64,000 bases of DNA from Deltaproteobacteria bacterium (lineage in GTDB: Bacteria; Acidobacteriota; Thermoanaerobaculia; Multivoradales; JAHZIX01). Positions 29,164 through 39,305 of this stretch are shown in pieces (the stretch's first letter is position 1; each line of letters starts with the position of its first letter). The notes under the pieces were generated by a model. It was not told the origin of the DNA. It did no database searches and worked only from the letters and a program-made list of their open reading frames with translations. The stretch spans positions 372,001-436,000 of the forward strand of contig JAHZIX010000045.1 in assembly GCA_022601195.1 (NCBI GenBank). Direction: 5' to 3'. The position numbers and the translations under genes are program-made.

Positions 29164-31254
29164 ATGAACGAAGGCCTAGATACAGGTTCCCTCGTCTCTC
29201 GGCTGGCGGTCGGCGGCGAGGGCTGGTTTCGAGCGCTGGCAGAAATGTCAACCATCAGCATCCTTGTCTTGAAGGACACATTCTTATACGCCAATCCTGC
29301 CGCCGAAGCCCTTTTGGGCTACTCGGAAGAAGAGCTCCGTCAGCTCTCGCCTCCTGACGTCGTTCCTCCGGACTTCAGAGAGAAACTTGGGCAACGGCTG
29401 AAAGCTAGGCTGCGAGGGGAGCTGGTTCCCACCCACTACGAGATGAAGGTCCTGTGTAAGAACGGGCTGACCCGTTGGGTGGACTACAGTGCCAGCGTGA
29501 TCGAACATCAGGGCAGCAAAGTGGTCTTAGCTTGCGCCTTCGACATCACCGACCGCCTCTTGGCCCAGGACGCCTTGGCTCGAGAAAAAGAACTGGCGCA
29601 AGTCACCCTCGCTGCAATCGGCGACGGGGTGATACGTACAGACCATAGGGGTCGAGTCGATTTCCTAAATCCAGCGGCGAGCAGCATCTTGGGCTGGAGT
29701 CGCCACGAAGCCATCGGTTTGCCGGTAGCAGATATCTACCCCGCCATCGATGAGTCGAGCCGTCGTCGCCTACCGGATGAGGTAGCCATTTGTCTCCGCC
29801 AGAAGAAGTTGATTTCCTACCCCAAGACCAAACTTCTGACTCGGCGGGGAGATGGAGCAGAGTTTTCGGTTCGCGACTCCGTAGCTCCGGTTCGGGACCG
29901 AGATGGCAAGGTGATCGGCACCGTTCTCGTGTTTCGAGATGTGACTCAGCTCCGGGGCATGGAAAAGGAGATGAAGTTCCTCGAAAGCCACGACCCCCTC
30001 ACCGGACTGGTCAACCGGAGAGAGTTCGAGAGACGCCTTCAAGATGGCTTGGAAGCGACTCGCGAGCAGGGTCGCCACCACGCCCTGTGTTTTCTCGACC
30101 TGGACGAGTTTCAACTGGTCAACCACAGTTTTGGTCACACTGCCGGGGACGAGATGCTGGTAGCTGTCGCCGATCTGCTGAAATCTCGAGTGCGGAAGAG
30201 CGATACGGTGGCGAGGTTGGGGAGCGACGAGTTTGGAGTCCTGTTCCAGGATTGCTTCCCCGGTCTTGCCAGAAGCCTCTGCCGGTCACTATTGGAAGGC
30301 TTGAAGGAGCGGCAGTTCTCCTGGGGAGATAGATCTTTCCGGTGCACGGCGAGTATTGGTTTGGTTCCGGTCACGGCACAGATGGGAGCCGCCGACGACC
30401 TGCTGAGTATCGCCCACGGTGCTTGTTATCTGGCGCGAGGTGAAGGCCGCAACTGTATCCACGAGTACAGCCCCGGTGACACGGCGTTGGCGGAGCGGCA
30501 CGAGGAGATGCAATGGATTCAACGGATCCATAAGGCGTTCAAAGAAGATCGATTCGTCCTTGTCTCCCAAACCTTCGAACCTTCGAGCCCAGAAGCAGAA
30601 CCAATTAGCGAGATCTTCCTCCGCATGGTGCGCGAAGATGGCGAGCTGATTCGCCCTGCGGTATTTATCCAAGCTGCAGAGCGCTACCACCTGATCTCCA
30701 CGATTGATCGATGGGTGGTCCGCACTGCGATGGGATTGATTCAACTGGAACACGAAGCATCCGTCCAGAGGGGGGACCGCAAGCGAACTTACACGATCAA
30801 TCTCTCGGGTCAGTCCTTGAGCGAAGAAGGCTTCGTACAGGACGTCGTCGGAGTTTTGGAGTCGAGCCTGGTCGATCCGAAAACGATTTGTTTCGAAATC
30901 ACCGAGACCGCGACGATCGCTAACCTTCAACACGCCACGCGCTTTTTTAGCGAGCTTCGGTGGCAGGGCTATCGCTTCGTGCTGGATGATTTTGGTAGCG
31001 GAATGAGCTCCCTCGCTTATCTCAAGAACCTGCCGGTTGATTTTCTGAAGATCGATGGGCAATTCGTTCGCAATATCGCACGAGAGCCCATTCAGAGGGC
31101 TATGGTGGAGTCTATCCACCGCATCTCCCGGGTCTTAGGTATTCGCACTATTGGCGAATGTGTCGAGTCGAAAGCGGCCCTGGAGGTTTTACGGGAGATC
31201 GGCATCGACTACGCGCAGGGATTCTGGCTGTCGGAGCCGGAACCGATGGTCTAG
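29164..31254 (+). CDS. PAS-PAS-GGDEF-EAL signalling protein
   Basis: A 696-aa cytosolic cyclic-di-GMP protein. PAS 1 (about residues 25-135) begins FRALAEMSTISILVLKDTFLYANPAAE, PAS 2 (about 145-265) has RVDFLNPAASSILGWSRHEA and ends FRDVTQLRG; a GGDEF domain (about 270-430) starts ESHDPLTGLVNRREFERR; an EAL domain covers about 445-690. The GGDEF signature reads GSDEF (RLGSDEFGVLF) and the EAL signature reads EIFLRM, so both are off consensus. Other EAL positions are kept: Asn in NLSGQSLS, Glu in FEITETATI, DD in LDDFGSGMSS, Lys in LKIDGQFV. Predicted roles are synthesis, breakdown or binding of c-di-GMP; which is active is unclear. Confidence 0.88.
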   Translation: MNEGLDTGSLVSRLAVGGEGWFRALAEMSTISILVLKDTFLYANPAAEALLGYSEEELRQLSPPDVVPPDFREKLGQRLKARLRGELVPTHYEMKVLCKNGLTRWVDYSASVIEHQGSKVVLACAFDITDRLLAQDALAREKELAQVTLAAIGDGVIRTDHRGRVDFLNPAASSILGWSRHEAIGLPVADIYPAIDESSRRRLPDEVAICLRQKKLISYPKTKLLTRRGDGAEFSVRDSVAPVRDRDGKVIGTVLVFRDVTQLRGMEKEMKFLESHDPLTGLVNRREFERRLQDGLEATREQGRHHALCFLDLDEFQLVNHSFGHTAGDEMLVAVADLLKSRVRKSDTVARLGSDEFGVLFQDCFPGLARSLCRSLLEGLKERQFSWGDRSFRCTASIGLVPVTAQMGAADDLLSIAHGACYLARGEGRNCIHEYSPGDTALAERHEEMQWIQRIHKAFKEDRFVLVSQTFEPSSPEAEPISEIFLRMVREDGELIRPAVFIQAAERYHLISTIDRWVVRTAMGLIQLEHEASVQRGDRKRTYTINLSGQSLSEEGFVQDVVGVLESSLVDPKTICFEITETATIANLQHATRFFSELRWQGYRFVLDDFGSGMSSLAYLKNLPVDFLKIDGQFVRNIAREPIQRAMVESIHRISRVLGIRTIGECVESKAALEVLREIGIDYAQGFWLSEPEPMV

Positions 31255-33204
31255 GTGCCAGCGGTGAAGAATTCTCAAACTCCGGGCAGGTCTCGGCCCT
31301 GTCGTTGGCGTGAAGAAATTCGGTCTTCCTCCCCAAGCACTTCACCTTTAGAGACAGCTCATCTTGGCCCCTTGAGCCTAGGAAGCCTCATAAAGAGGGC
31401 GCTACTCCCAGGCAACCTCGCCTACTCCCTGCGGCGGTTGCTGGTGGTGGCCACCCGGTTGAGCCTGACCTCATGCCTGCTCATTGGCTGCGGAGGAGAA
31501 AGAGCATCTGCGCCGGGCAGTTCTCCGAACAGCGCCGAACCAGGCTCCACAAAGACCGAGAACCGCTTCGGGAAGAGAGAAGGTTCCTTGGGCGTAAGCT
31601 TCAGCGAGATCCAGGGCCAAGCAGGCCTTAGCTTCGAGCATCGGCACGGAGGTTTCGGAGAGCGTTTCATGATCGAAACCATGGGGTCTGGTGTGGCGTT
31701 CTTCGACTACGACCGCGACGGCTGGCTCGATATCTATCTAGTCCAGAGTGGAGCGGTGAGAGGTTCTCCGGAGGACCAGGCTTATCCGAACCATCTCTAT
31801 CAAAATCGAGGCGATGGCACCTTCGTGGATGTCACGGAGTCGGTTGGAGTCGGGGATACCGGCTATGGCATGGGGACCTGCGTTGGGGATGTCAATAACG
31901 ATGGCTGGGCCGACCTCTACCTCACCAACTTTGGCCCGGACCGCCTCTACCTGAATGAGGAGGGGAAGAAATTCCGTGATGCGACCGGAGGTTCCGGCAT
32001 TCACAACCCCCGATGGGCATCGAGTTGTGCCTTTGCCGACTATGACCAGGACGGCTGCCTCGACCTCTACGTGGTGAACTATGTCGACTTCCGCTATGAC
32101 AATCACCGACGCTGTGGTCCTGCGGATGCCCGCATGTACTGCCATCCGGATGTCTACGAGGGGGTGCCAGACCTCCTGTATCGCGGTCGCTGCGATGGCA
32201 CCTTCGAAGATGTAACCGAAGCCTCTGGGGTTCGCAACCTGGCCACCAACCAATCGAAGGGCCTGGGGGCAATCTGGACCGACCAGGACGACGACGGGGA
32301 TGTGGACCTTTATGTCACGAACGATTCGACCCGGAACTTCCTCTACAGAAACGAGGGCGACGGGACCTTTCGAGAGATCGGTAGCCTCTCAGGGACGGCC
32401 TTCAACGATGAGGGGGCAACCGAGGCGGGGATGGGGGTGGACGCTGGAGATGTGGACGGGGATGGTGACATCGACCTGGTGGTGACCAACCTGGACTTCG
32501 AGACCAACACCTTGTACCGAAACCAGGGAGCCGGCCTTTTTGTTGATGCCACGACCCAATCTCGTCTTTCTGGGCCCAGCCGAACCCGAGTCGGTTTTGG
32601 CATCCATCTATTGGACGGTGACAACGACGGTGATCTGGATCTATTCGTGGCCAACGGCCATATCCTCGACAACATCGCGGCAAAGAATAGCTCTCTCACC
32701 TACCCCCAGGCGGATCAGTACTTCGACAACGATGGCCGAGGTGTTTTCAGCGACACTTCTGCCCTGGTGGGTCCTTACTTCCAGGAGGCAAGGGTGGGAC
32801 GGGGGTCGGCGGTTGGGGATATCGACAACGACGGCGATCTGGACCTGCTGATCGCCAACAGCAATCAGGCGGTAGTGCTGTTAGAGAATCGCTTGAGCTC
32901 AGATGCCCACTGGATTCAATTGGACCTTCGGAGTCGCCACGGTTGCCGTTCGGCAGTGGGGGCAAAAGCGCGAATGGTCTCCGGTGGCTGGGCTGCGGTG
33001 GCGGAGGTCCGGGCTGGGTCCGGGTATCAGAGTCAAAGCGATAGCCGGCTCCACTTTGGTCTCGGTCAGCGCGCGGTGATCGATAACGTAGAAGTGCGCT
33101 GGCCCAATGGGGAGGAGCAGATGATCTCGGGAACGAAGATCCCTCTCAACCAAGTGACCCTCCTTCACCAACCGGGGGCGAGCTGTCCCGAGGGTGAGCA
33201 TTGA
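31255..33204 (+). CDS. CRTAC1/ASPIC-UnbV FG-GAP repeat lipoprotein
   Basis: A secreted beta-propeller protein. Seven calcium-binding DxDxDGxxDLY-type loops are spaced through it (for example DYDRDGWLDIYL, DVNNDGWADLYL, DYDQDGCLDLYV, DVDGDGDIDLVV, DIDNDGDLDLLI), and the C-terminus is the ASPIC/UnbV domain (GAKARMVSGGW, AGSGYQSQSDSRLHFGLG, DNVEVRWPNGE). A lipoprotein signal LTSCLLIGCGGE lies about residues 69-80, which is too far from the GTG start at 31255; the true start is probably one of the GTG or TTG codons around 31372-31447. Function of such proteins is unknown; they are common in Acidobacteriota and Planctomycetota. It overlaps the TPR gene by four bases. Confidence 0.85.
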   Translation: MPAVKNSQTPGRSRPCRWREEIRSSSPSTSPLETAHLGPLSLGSLIKRALLPGNLAYSLRRLLVVATRLSLTSCLLIGCGGERASAPGSSPNSAEPGSTKTENRFGKREGSLGVSFSEIQGQAGLSFEHRHGGFGERFMIETMGSGVAFFDYDRDGWLDIYLVQSGAVRGSPEDQAYPNHLYQNRGDGTFVDVTESVGVGDTGYGMGTCVGDVNNDGWADLYLTNFGPDRLYLNEEGKKFRDATGGSGIHNPRWASSCAFADYDQDGCLDLYVVNYVDFRYDNHRRCGPADARMYCHPDVYEGVPDLLYRGRCDGTFEDVTEASGVRNLATNQSKGLGAIWTDQDDDGDVDLYVTNDSTRNFLYRNEGDGTFREIGSLSGTAFNDEGATEAGMGVDAGDVDGDGDIDLVVTNLDFETNTLYRNQGAGLFVDATTQSRLSGPSRTRVGFGIHLLDGDNDGDLDLFVANGHILDNIAAKNSSLTYPQADQYFDNDGRGVFSDTSALVGPYFQEARVGRGSAVGDIDNDGDLDLLIANSNQAVVLLENRLSSDAHWIQLDLRSRHGCRSAVGAKARMVSGGWAAVAEVRAGSGYQSQSDSRLHFGLGQRAVIDNVEVRWPNGEEQMISGTKIPLNQVTLLHQPGASCPEGEH

Positions 33205-34748
33205 CGACTCTCTGCGGGCGGTTCCGCGGCCGAACCTGGCTCTGGTTCATTGGTGGCTGGATGCTGGTTCTCGGCTGTGGTGACCGGTCGGCGGAACCTA
33301 CCGCAGAAAAGGTGGAAACACCCCCTCCCATCGATGAGCAAACTCAGGCCGTTCTCCACCAACTCGAGCTGCTGCGTCAACAGGGCCGCTATGGAGAAGG
33401 AATAGAGCTTGCTCGCCGCGAGTTGGAGTCAAATCCTCAGAGGCCCCGTCTCCACTACGGGCTCGCTGTGCTGTTGGGCTCCGCCGACGACCACTTGGCA
33501 GCCGTCGAAGAGTTCGCGGCAGAACTGAAGTTGGATCCCGACCACTTCGGCAGCCACCAGGGCATTGCGACGGCTCTCTCTCGTCTTGGTCGCCTCGAGG
33601 AATCCCTACCCCACCTTCGCCGATGCATCGAGATTGACCCATCCAACGGTGACGCCTCCTACCAGCTAGGTCGCAACCTCTCCGCTCTCGGCAGCTATGG
33701 GGAGGCCGAACCCTACCTGCTCGATGCCGTGACGTTTCAGGGAGACGCCCAGGGCTATAACGAGTTGGGTGTTCTCTACCGCCGCCAGGGAGATCTACCG
33801 CGAGCGCAGGAAGCTTTTCGGAGTGCCCTTGGACAGGATCGGCGGTATTTGGCGGCGATCCTGGGGCTGGGGCAAGTCTTGATTCGCTTAGGCCATGCCG
33901 AGACAGGCAAAGCATTGTTGGCTCATCACGAGCAGGAGGCCACCCTCGCAGATCGCCAGGAACACCTGGAGCGATCGAGCCGGTTGGCGGGCGCCAGGGC
34001 CGGCAACTTCCTCCAGTTGGCCGAGCACTACCTTCTGGTCGGGCTCGACGAGAAAGCTGCCGCGGCCTATCGGGGAGCCTTTGAGCTCAACCCCGAGGAG
34101 CCCGCTATCGGCCTGGGGCTCGCCTCCATCTTTCTTCGACGAGGTGATCTGGAAAAGGCATCTCAATGGGCTGTCCATGCTCTGGCAAGGGCTCCGGAAG
34201 AGCCGGAAACGCACTTGATGTTGGCGCTGACCCGGGTGCGAAAGGGCCAAATGGAGGCAGCGGAGCGAGCTTTTGCCGAGGTACGGCGGCTGGGCGGCTG
34301 GGATTCAGAGGCGGCGTTGAGTCGAGCAGAGGCACTCTTGGATTTCGGCGACTCGTCTGGCGCGGTTCTCGGTTTCGAGGAAGCGTTGCACCTCGAAGAC
34401 GAAAACCCAGAGGCCTCGAGGCCTCTGGCACGGCTGGGGCTAGCGAAGAGCTTGCTGGCTTCAGGAAAAGCAGCTTCTGCGGAGCGGGCGGTACGGGTTC
34501 TCGGTGGCGCGGACCTTCCTGCTTCCGACTCGGCGTTGCTTCTTGGCTTGGCGTTGTGGCAACGGGAGGATTGGGAAGAGGCTCGGGCCGCCTTCACCTT
34601 GGCAGCGAACTCATTGCGGGCGGAGCTGGCCGTTCCTGGAAGCCTCCCACTGCTGGAGGCACCCTATCTCACGCTACCCGGTGCTGCGCCAGCCCTCGCT
34701 GCCTTTCGGCAGATTGCCGTTGACACGGCTGCACTGGAAATTCGCTGA
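33201..34748 (+). CDS. TPR-repeat lipoprotein
   Basis: A 515-aa protein with a lipoprotein signal (WLWFIGGWMLVLGCGD, Cys near residue 27) followed by tetratricopeptide helices throughout. Clear repeats include GEGIELARRELESNPQRPRL, EESLPHLRRCIEIDPSNGDA, PRAQEAFRSALGQDRRYLAA, EKAAAAYRGAFELNPEEPAI and EKASQWAVHALARAPEEPET, i.e. at least nine units. TPR scaffolds bind partner proteins; here the obvious partner is the UnbV lipoprotein just upstream, whose stop overlaps the TTG start (TTGA). Such CRTAC1-TPR neighbours or fusions are frequent in related bacteria, which supports a joint periplasmic role of unknown nature. Confidence 0.85.
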   Translation: MTTLCGRFRGRTWLWFIGGWMLVLGCGDRSAEPTAEKVETPPPIDEQTQAVLHQLELLRQQGRYGEGIELARRELESNPQRPRLHYGLAVLLGSADDHLAAVEEFAAELKLDPDHFGSHQGIATALSRLGRLEESLPHLRRCIEIDPSNGDASYQLGRNLSALGSYGEAEPYLLDAVTFQGDAQGYNELGVLYRRQGDLPRAQEAFRSALGQDRRYLAAILGLGQVLIRLGHAETGKALLAHHEQEATLADRQEHLERSSRLAGARAGNFLQLAEHYLLVGLDEKAAAAYRGAFELNPEEPAIGLGLASIFLRRGDLEKASQWAVHALARAPEEPETHLMLALTRVRKGQMEAAERAFAEVRRLGGWDSEAALSRAEALLDFGDSSGAVLGFEEALHLEDENPEASRPLARLGLAKSLLASGKAASAERAVRVLGGADLPASDSALLLGLALWQREDWEEARAAFTLAANSLRAELAVPGSLPLLEAPYLTLPGAAPALAAFRQIAVDTAALEIR

Positions 34749-34752
34749 TTGC

Positions 34753-34785
34753 AAGAGAAAACGCCCCAGTGTTCCCACCGGGGCG
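34753..34785 (-). terminator. Hairpin terminator between convergent genes
   Basis: CGCCCC (34762-34767) pairs with GGGGCG (34780-34785) and an inner GTG/CAC extends the stem across one A-C mismatch, with a TTCC loop. Read on the minus strand the stem is followed by GTTTTCTCTT, a short T-tract, so it is a good terminator for the secreted-protein gene at 34810-35493; it may also stop transcription from the TPR gene. Confidence 0.6.
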
Positions 34786-34809
34786 CTCTAGAGTCATCGA
34801 CGGGAGTTC

Positions 34810-35493
34810 TCAGTCGATGGAAAAGCTATGGAGCTCAACGGGTACCAGGGTACAACCCGTGGCGGTCGTCTCGGTAATGGTCAGGTTGAAGGGACCCGAG
34901 GATCCGTTGAAGCCGTCGGTGATGATGAAGTAGTCGGTTCCCGCGGTGGCGGAAAACCCAACGTCTTCAGCGACGCCGCCACCACCAGCGTCGTCAACCC
35001 CTTCGCAACTCGCTGCCAAAGCGGCGCAATCTGTCACGACGTATAGCCCCATGTCGACGCCCGCGGGCGGAGCCATGTTGACGTTGACATCGCAGTCGAG
35101 GTCGGTGCGGACCAGGTAGGCGGTGTCTGGGCCCGTGCCCGTGCCGCCGAACTGAGAGCCGCCACCAGCACAGGTCCCATCCGCCCCCAAGTTATAGTCA
35201 TCGGCTTGACCCGTGGTGTCCGAACCATCTGCATAGGGGATCGTGCCGATCTCCGGGGTGGCGGCGCCGCAGGTGTCGCCGGGAGTCAGGAGTGGTGACC
35301 TGGATGGGGTCGTGGCGATGCGGATCTCCTCCATCAGGGCGTTGTAGCCTTCCTGCTCTTCCACGGTTAGGGTGTTCCAGATTCGTTTGACGGTGTCCCA
35401 GTCGACATCGCTTTGGGCTGCCGCCGGCGCAGATCCCAGACTTAGCGCCAGGACCAGGACAGCGCACATGGCTCCCAGGCAAAGACTTTTCAT
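34810..35493 (-). CDS. Secreted protein with PPC-like beta domain
   Basis: A 227-aa exported protein. The signal peptide is clear (MKSLCLGAMCAVLVLALSLG then APAAAQS, cleavage near residue 27). A short helical part (WDTVKRIWNTLTVEEQEGYNA) is followed by a Gly/Thr/Asp-rich beta domain with DTAYLVRTDLDCDVNVNM, GLYVVTDC, ATAGTDYFIITDGF and GPFNLTITE, the strand order of bacterial pre-peptidase C-terminal (PPC) domains. Six cysteines suggest disulfides. The C-terminal VPVELHSFSID recalls short sorting-like endings but I cannot name one. No catalytic domain is attached, so it is not a protease. A 15-bp repeat array lies about 95 bp upstream. Confidence 0.72.
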   Translation of the reverse strand: MKSLCLGAMCAVLVLALSLGSAPAAAQSDVDWDTVKRIWNTLTVEEQEGYNALMEEIRIATTPSRSPLLTPGDTCGAATPEIGTIPYADGSDTTGQADDYNLGADGTCAGGGSQFGGTGTGPDTAYLVRTDLDCDVNVNMAPPAGVDMGLYVVTDCAALAASCEGVDDAGGGGVAEDVGFSATAGTDYFIITDGFNGSSGPFNLTITETTATGCTLVPVELHSFSID

Positions 35494-35587
35494 AGCAAAA
35501 TCCTTTCGTTGCTCACGGGCTCAGCAAAGCCGAAGCTAAACTTCACCACCCATCCCAGAATTACAGCCAGTCCTAGAATGGTGGCGA

Positions 35588-35647
35588 CCCATTCGCGGAA
35601 TACCCATTCGCGGAATACCCATTCGCGGAATACCCATTCGCGGAATA
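35588..35647. repeat. Four perfect tandem copies of a 15-bp unit
   Basis: The unit CCCATTCGCGGAATA occurs at 35588-35602, 35603-35617, 35618-35632 and 35633-35647 without mismatch. Each unit contains ATTC and GAAT as inverted arms around GCG. The array lies upstream of the minus-strand secreted-protein gene, in the 271-bp gap behind pckA. It could be a slippage-prone minisatellite or a set of protein-binding sites. The rest of the gap shows only a GC-rich palindromic GGGGCCCCCCGGG stretch near 35698-35710. Confidence 0.95.
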
Positions 35648-35764
35648 CATAGCGGCCTAGATTAAGTAGCTAGTGAGATCTTAACACAGGTTTTTTGGGG
35701 CCCCCCGGGTGACCCTAACCCCTCTGCTCTCCCTTCGGGCCGCACCCCAATAGGCCCGGGACTG

Positions 35765-37378
<1,614 letters not shown>

Positions 37379-37658
37379 CAGGTACCTCGCGATAGATTTA
37401 AGGGCGAGATGGGGAAACCCCAACGCGGAACGAGCGAATTGTAACGCAGATTCGTCGCCGACGTTTACGGCGAATCGATGGATGCGAAAACCGTTAGGGT
37501 CGCATTCCGGTAGAATAATCTCACGCCCAGGTTCTGAGCTGTCTCGGCCTGAAAATCTTCCCCTGTTGATTGGGGGGCTCGAAGCTCCCTGCCGGTAGAA
37601 GTCTGCCGGTCCGCGGGAGGGGCACTCCTTAGAAATTCGCCGTTGCGGAGGTGATTCG

Positions 37659-39287
37659 TTGGATATCGAAGGTCGCAAAGTGCTCGTGCTAGGGGGGTAT
37701 GGTCTTGTCGGCATGGCGGTTTGCCGAGAGATCCTCGCTCGGAATCCCAGTGAGGTGCAGATTCACAGTCTTCGAGTCGAAGAATCGGAACGAGCCGTTT
37801 CGGAGCTGCAAGCCGAGGCTAACGGCGCCCAGCTGCGAGTTTCTGCCGGAGACATCTTTTCTCTTCAGGGCACCGTGTCCTTGGCTGCAAACCTACGGAG
37901 CCAGATCGATGTTCTCAAGGAAGAGACACTGGCAGGCTTTCTGCTCTATGAGCTGCTGAAGGAAGCGAAGCCGGACATTGTCGTCGACTGCGTCAACACC
38001 GCCACAGGGATCGCTTACTTGGATATCTATTCTGCCGCTGGGCGAGTCCAGGAGCAATTGGAATCCGGTTCCCTCTCCGACGCCGCGGTCGAGGAGCTTC
38101 TCGGCGCCCTCTATATTCCCCGCCTGACCCGTCACATTCAGGTTCTCTACCGCGGCATGATCGATGCTGGAACACGGGTCTACGTGAAGGTGGGAACGAG
38201 CGGCACGGGAGGAATGGGCCTCAATATTCCTTACACCCACTCCGAAGAACGGCCGAGTCGAGTTCTACTCTCGAAGAGTGCCTTGGCGGGGGCCCATTCC
38301 ATGTTGCTCTTCCTGATGGCCCGCACCCCGGGAGCGCCCATCACGAAAGAAATCAAACCGGCAGCGGCGATCGCGTGGAAAAGCATCGGCTTTGGCCCCA
38401 TTCACCGAAAAGGCCAGCCGATCTACCTCGTGGACACGGAACCGGCTCCACTGGGCGAGACCTTCTCCACCATCGACCCCCAAGCGGCTCGGCTTCGCAA
38501 CGAGGTCCTGGAGAGTGTTTACATCGACACAGGGGAGAACGGGATATTCAGCCTGGAGGAGTTCGCTGCCCTAACCACGGCTGAGCAGATGGAATTCGTG
38601 ACCCCAGAAGAGATCGCACGCAATCTCATTTTCGAGATCGAAGGGGGTAACACCGGCCACGACGTAATTAACGCGTTGGACAATGCGGTTCTCGGGCCCA
38701 CCTATCGGGCTGGACTGCTGCGCCACTGGGCCTTGGAGAGGATGATCGAACTCGAGGAAGAGCATGGCGTTCACAGTGTCGCCTTCGAGATGTTGGGGCC
38801 CCCCCGGATCACGAAGCTACTGTTCGAAGCTCACCTTATCCGCCTGGCGTTCGAGAGCATGATCGAGGTCCGCACCTCGTCGGCAGAAGAGGTATGCGAG
38901 CGCCTTCATCGCTTGATTCGTGAAAGCCCCGATGTGGCCAACGAGTTGGTGGCGGTGGGAATCCCGATCTTGCTCGATTCCGGAGAGATCGTTCGAGGCC
39001 AACGAGTGCTGATTCCGAGTGAAGCTCAGGAAGAACCGGTCACTCCGCAGAAACTCAACGCCTGGGTCCATGATGGTTGGGCGGACCTAAGGATGGAGAA
39101 CTGTCGACTGTGGGTCGATCGGTTCGAGAGGATCTACAAAGAAACCAAATCCATTCCCGAGGCCGACACCTCGAGCCGACATTTGCGCACCCGTAGATTC
39201 TGGAAACACGGAGATCGGATCCAGCCCGGGAAGGTGGTCGGTTGGGTCCTATCGGTAGAAGAGCAGGGCGGTCGAATCAAACACTAG
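37659..39287 (+). CDS. Large NAD(P)-binding Rossmann (SDR-like) protein, function unknown
   Basis: A 542-aa soluble protein. Residues 1-60 form a dinucleotide-binding start, VLVLGGYGLVGMAVCREIL, with a GxxGxxG-type turn. A strand VDCVNTATGIAY near 110 resembles the extended SDR cofactor site, followed by YVKVGTSGTGGMGLNIPYTHSEE near 170-192 where an SDR catalytic Tyr could lie. Beyond about 250 the sequence is helix-rich (WALERMIELEEEHGVHS and others) and matches no family I know; it is twice the size of a normal SDR. The TTG start at 37659 is supported by CGGAGGTGAT five bases upstream. It stands alone, divergent from pckA. Confidence 0.7.
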   Translation: MDIEGRKVLVLGGYGLVGMAVCREILARNPSEVQIHSLRVEESERAVSELQAEANGAQLRVSAGDIFSLQGTVSLAANLRSQIDVLKEETLAGFLLYELLKEAKPDIVVDCVNTATGIAYLDIYSAAGRVQEQLESGSLSDAAVEELLGALYIPRLTRHIQVLYRGMIDAGTRVYVKVGTSGTGGMGLNIPYTHSEERPSRVLLSKSALAGAHSMLLFLMARTPGAPITKEIKPAAAIAWKSIGFGPIHRKGQPIYLVDTEPAPLGETFSTIDPQAARLRNEVLESVYIDTGENGIFSLEEFAALTTAEQMEFVTPEEIARNLIFEIEGGNTGHDVINALDNAVLGPTYRAGLLRHWALERMIELEEEHGVHSVAFEMLGPPRITKLLFEAHLIRLAFESMIEVRTSSAEEVCERLHRLIRESPDVANELVAVGIPILLDSGEIVRGQRVLIPSEAQEEPVTPQKLNAWVHDGWADLRMENCRLWVDRFERIYKETKSIPEADTSSRHLRTRRFWKHGDRIQPGKVVGWVLSVEEQGGRIKH

Positions 39288-39305
39288 CTACCTCTGCTAA
39301 CCGCC

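Noticed and set aside
35588..35647. CRISPR array
   Set aside because: The 15-bp copies are directly adjacent with no spacers and no cas genes are present.
37379..37714. 112-residue N-terminal extension of pckA
   Set aside because: The extension has no homology, and the ATG at 37378 with a ribosome-binding site gives the normal length.
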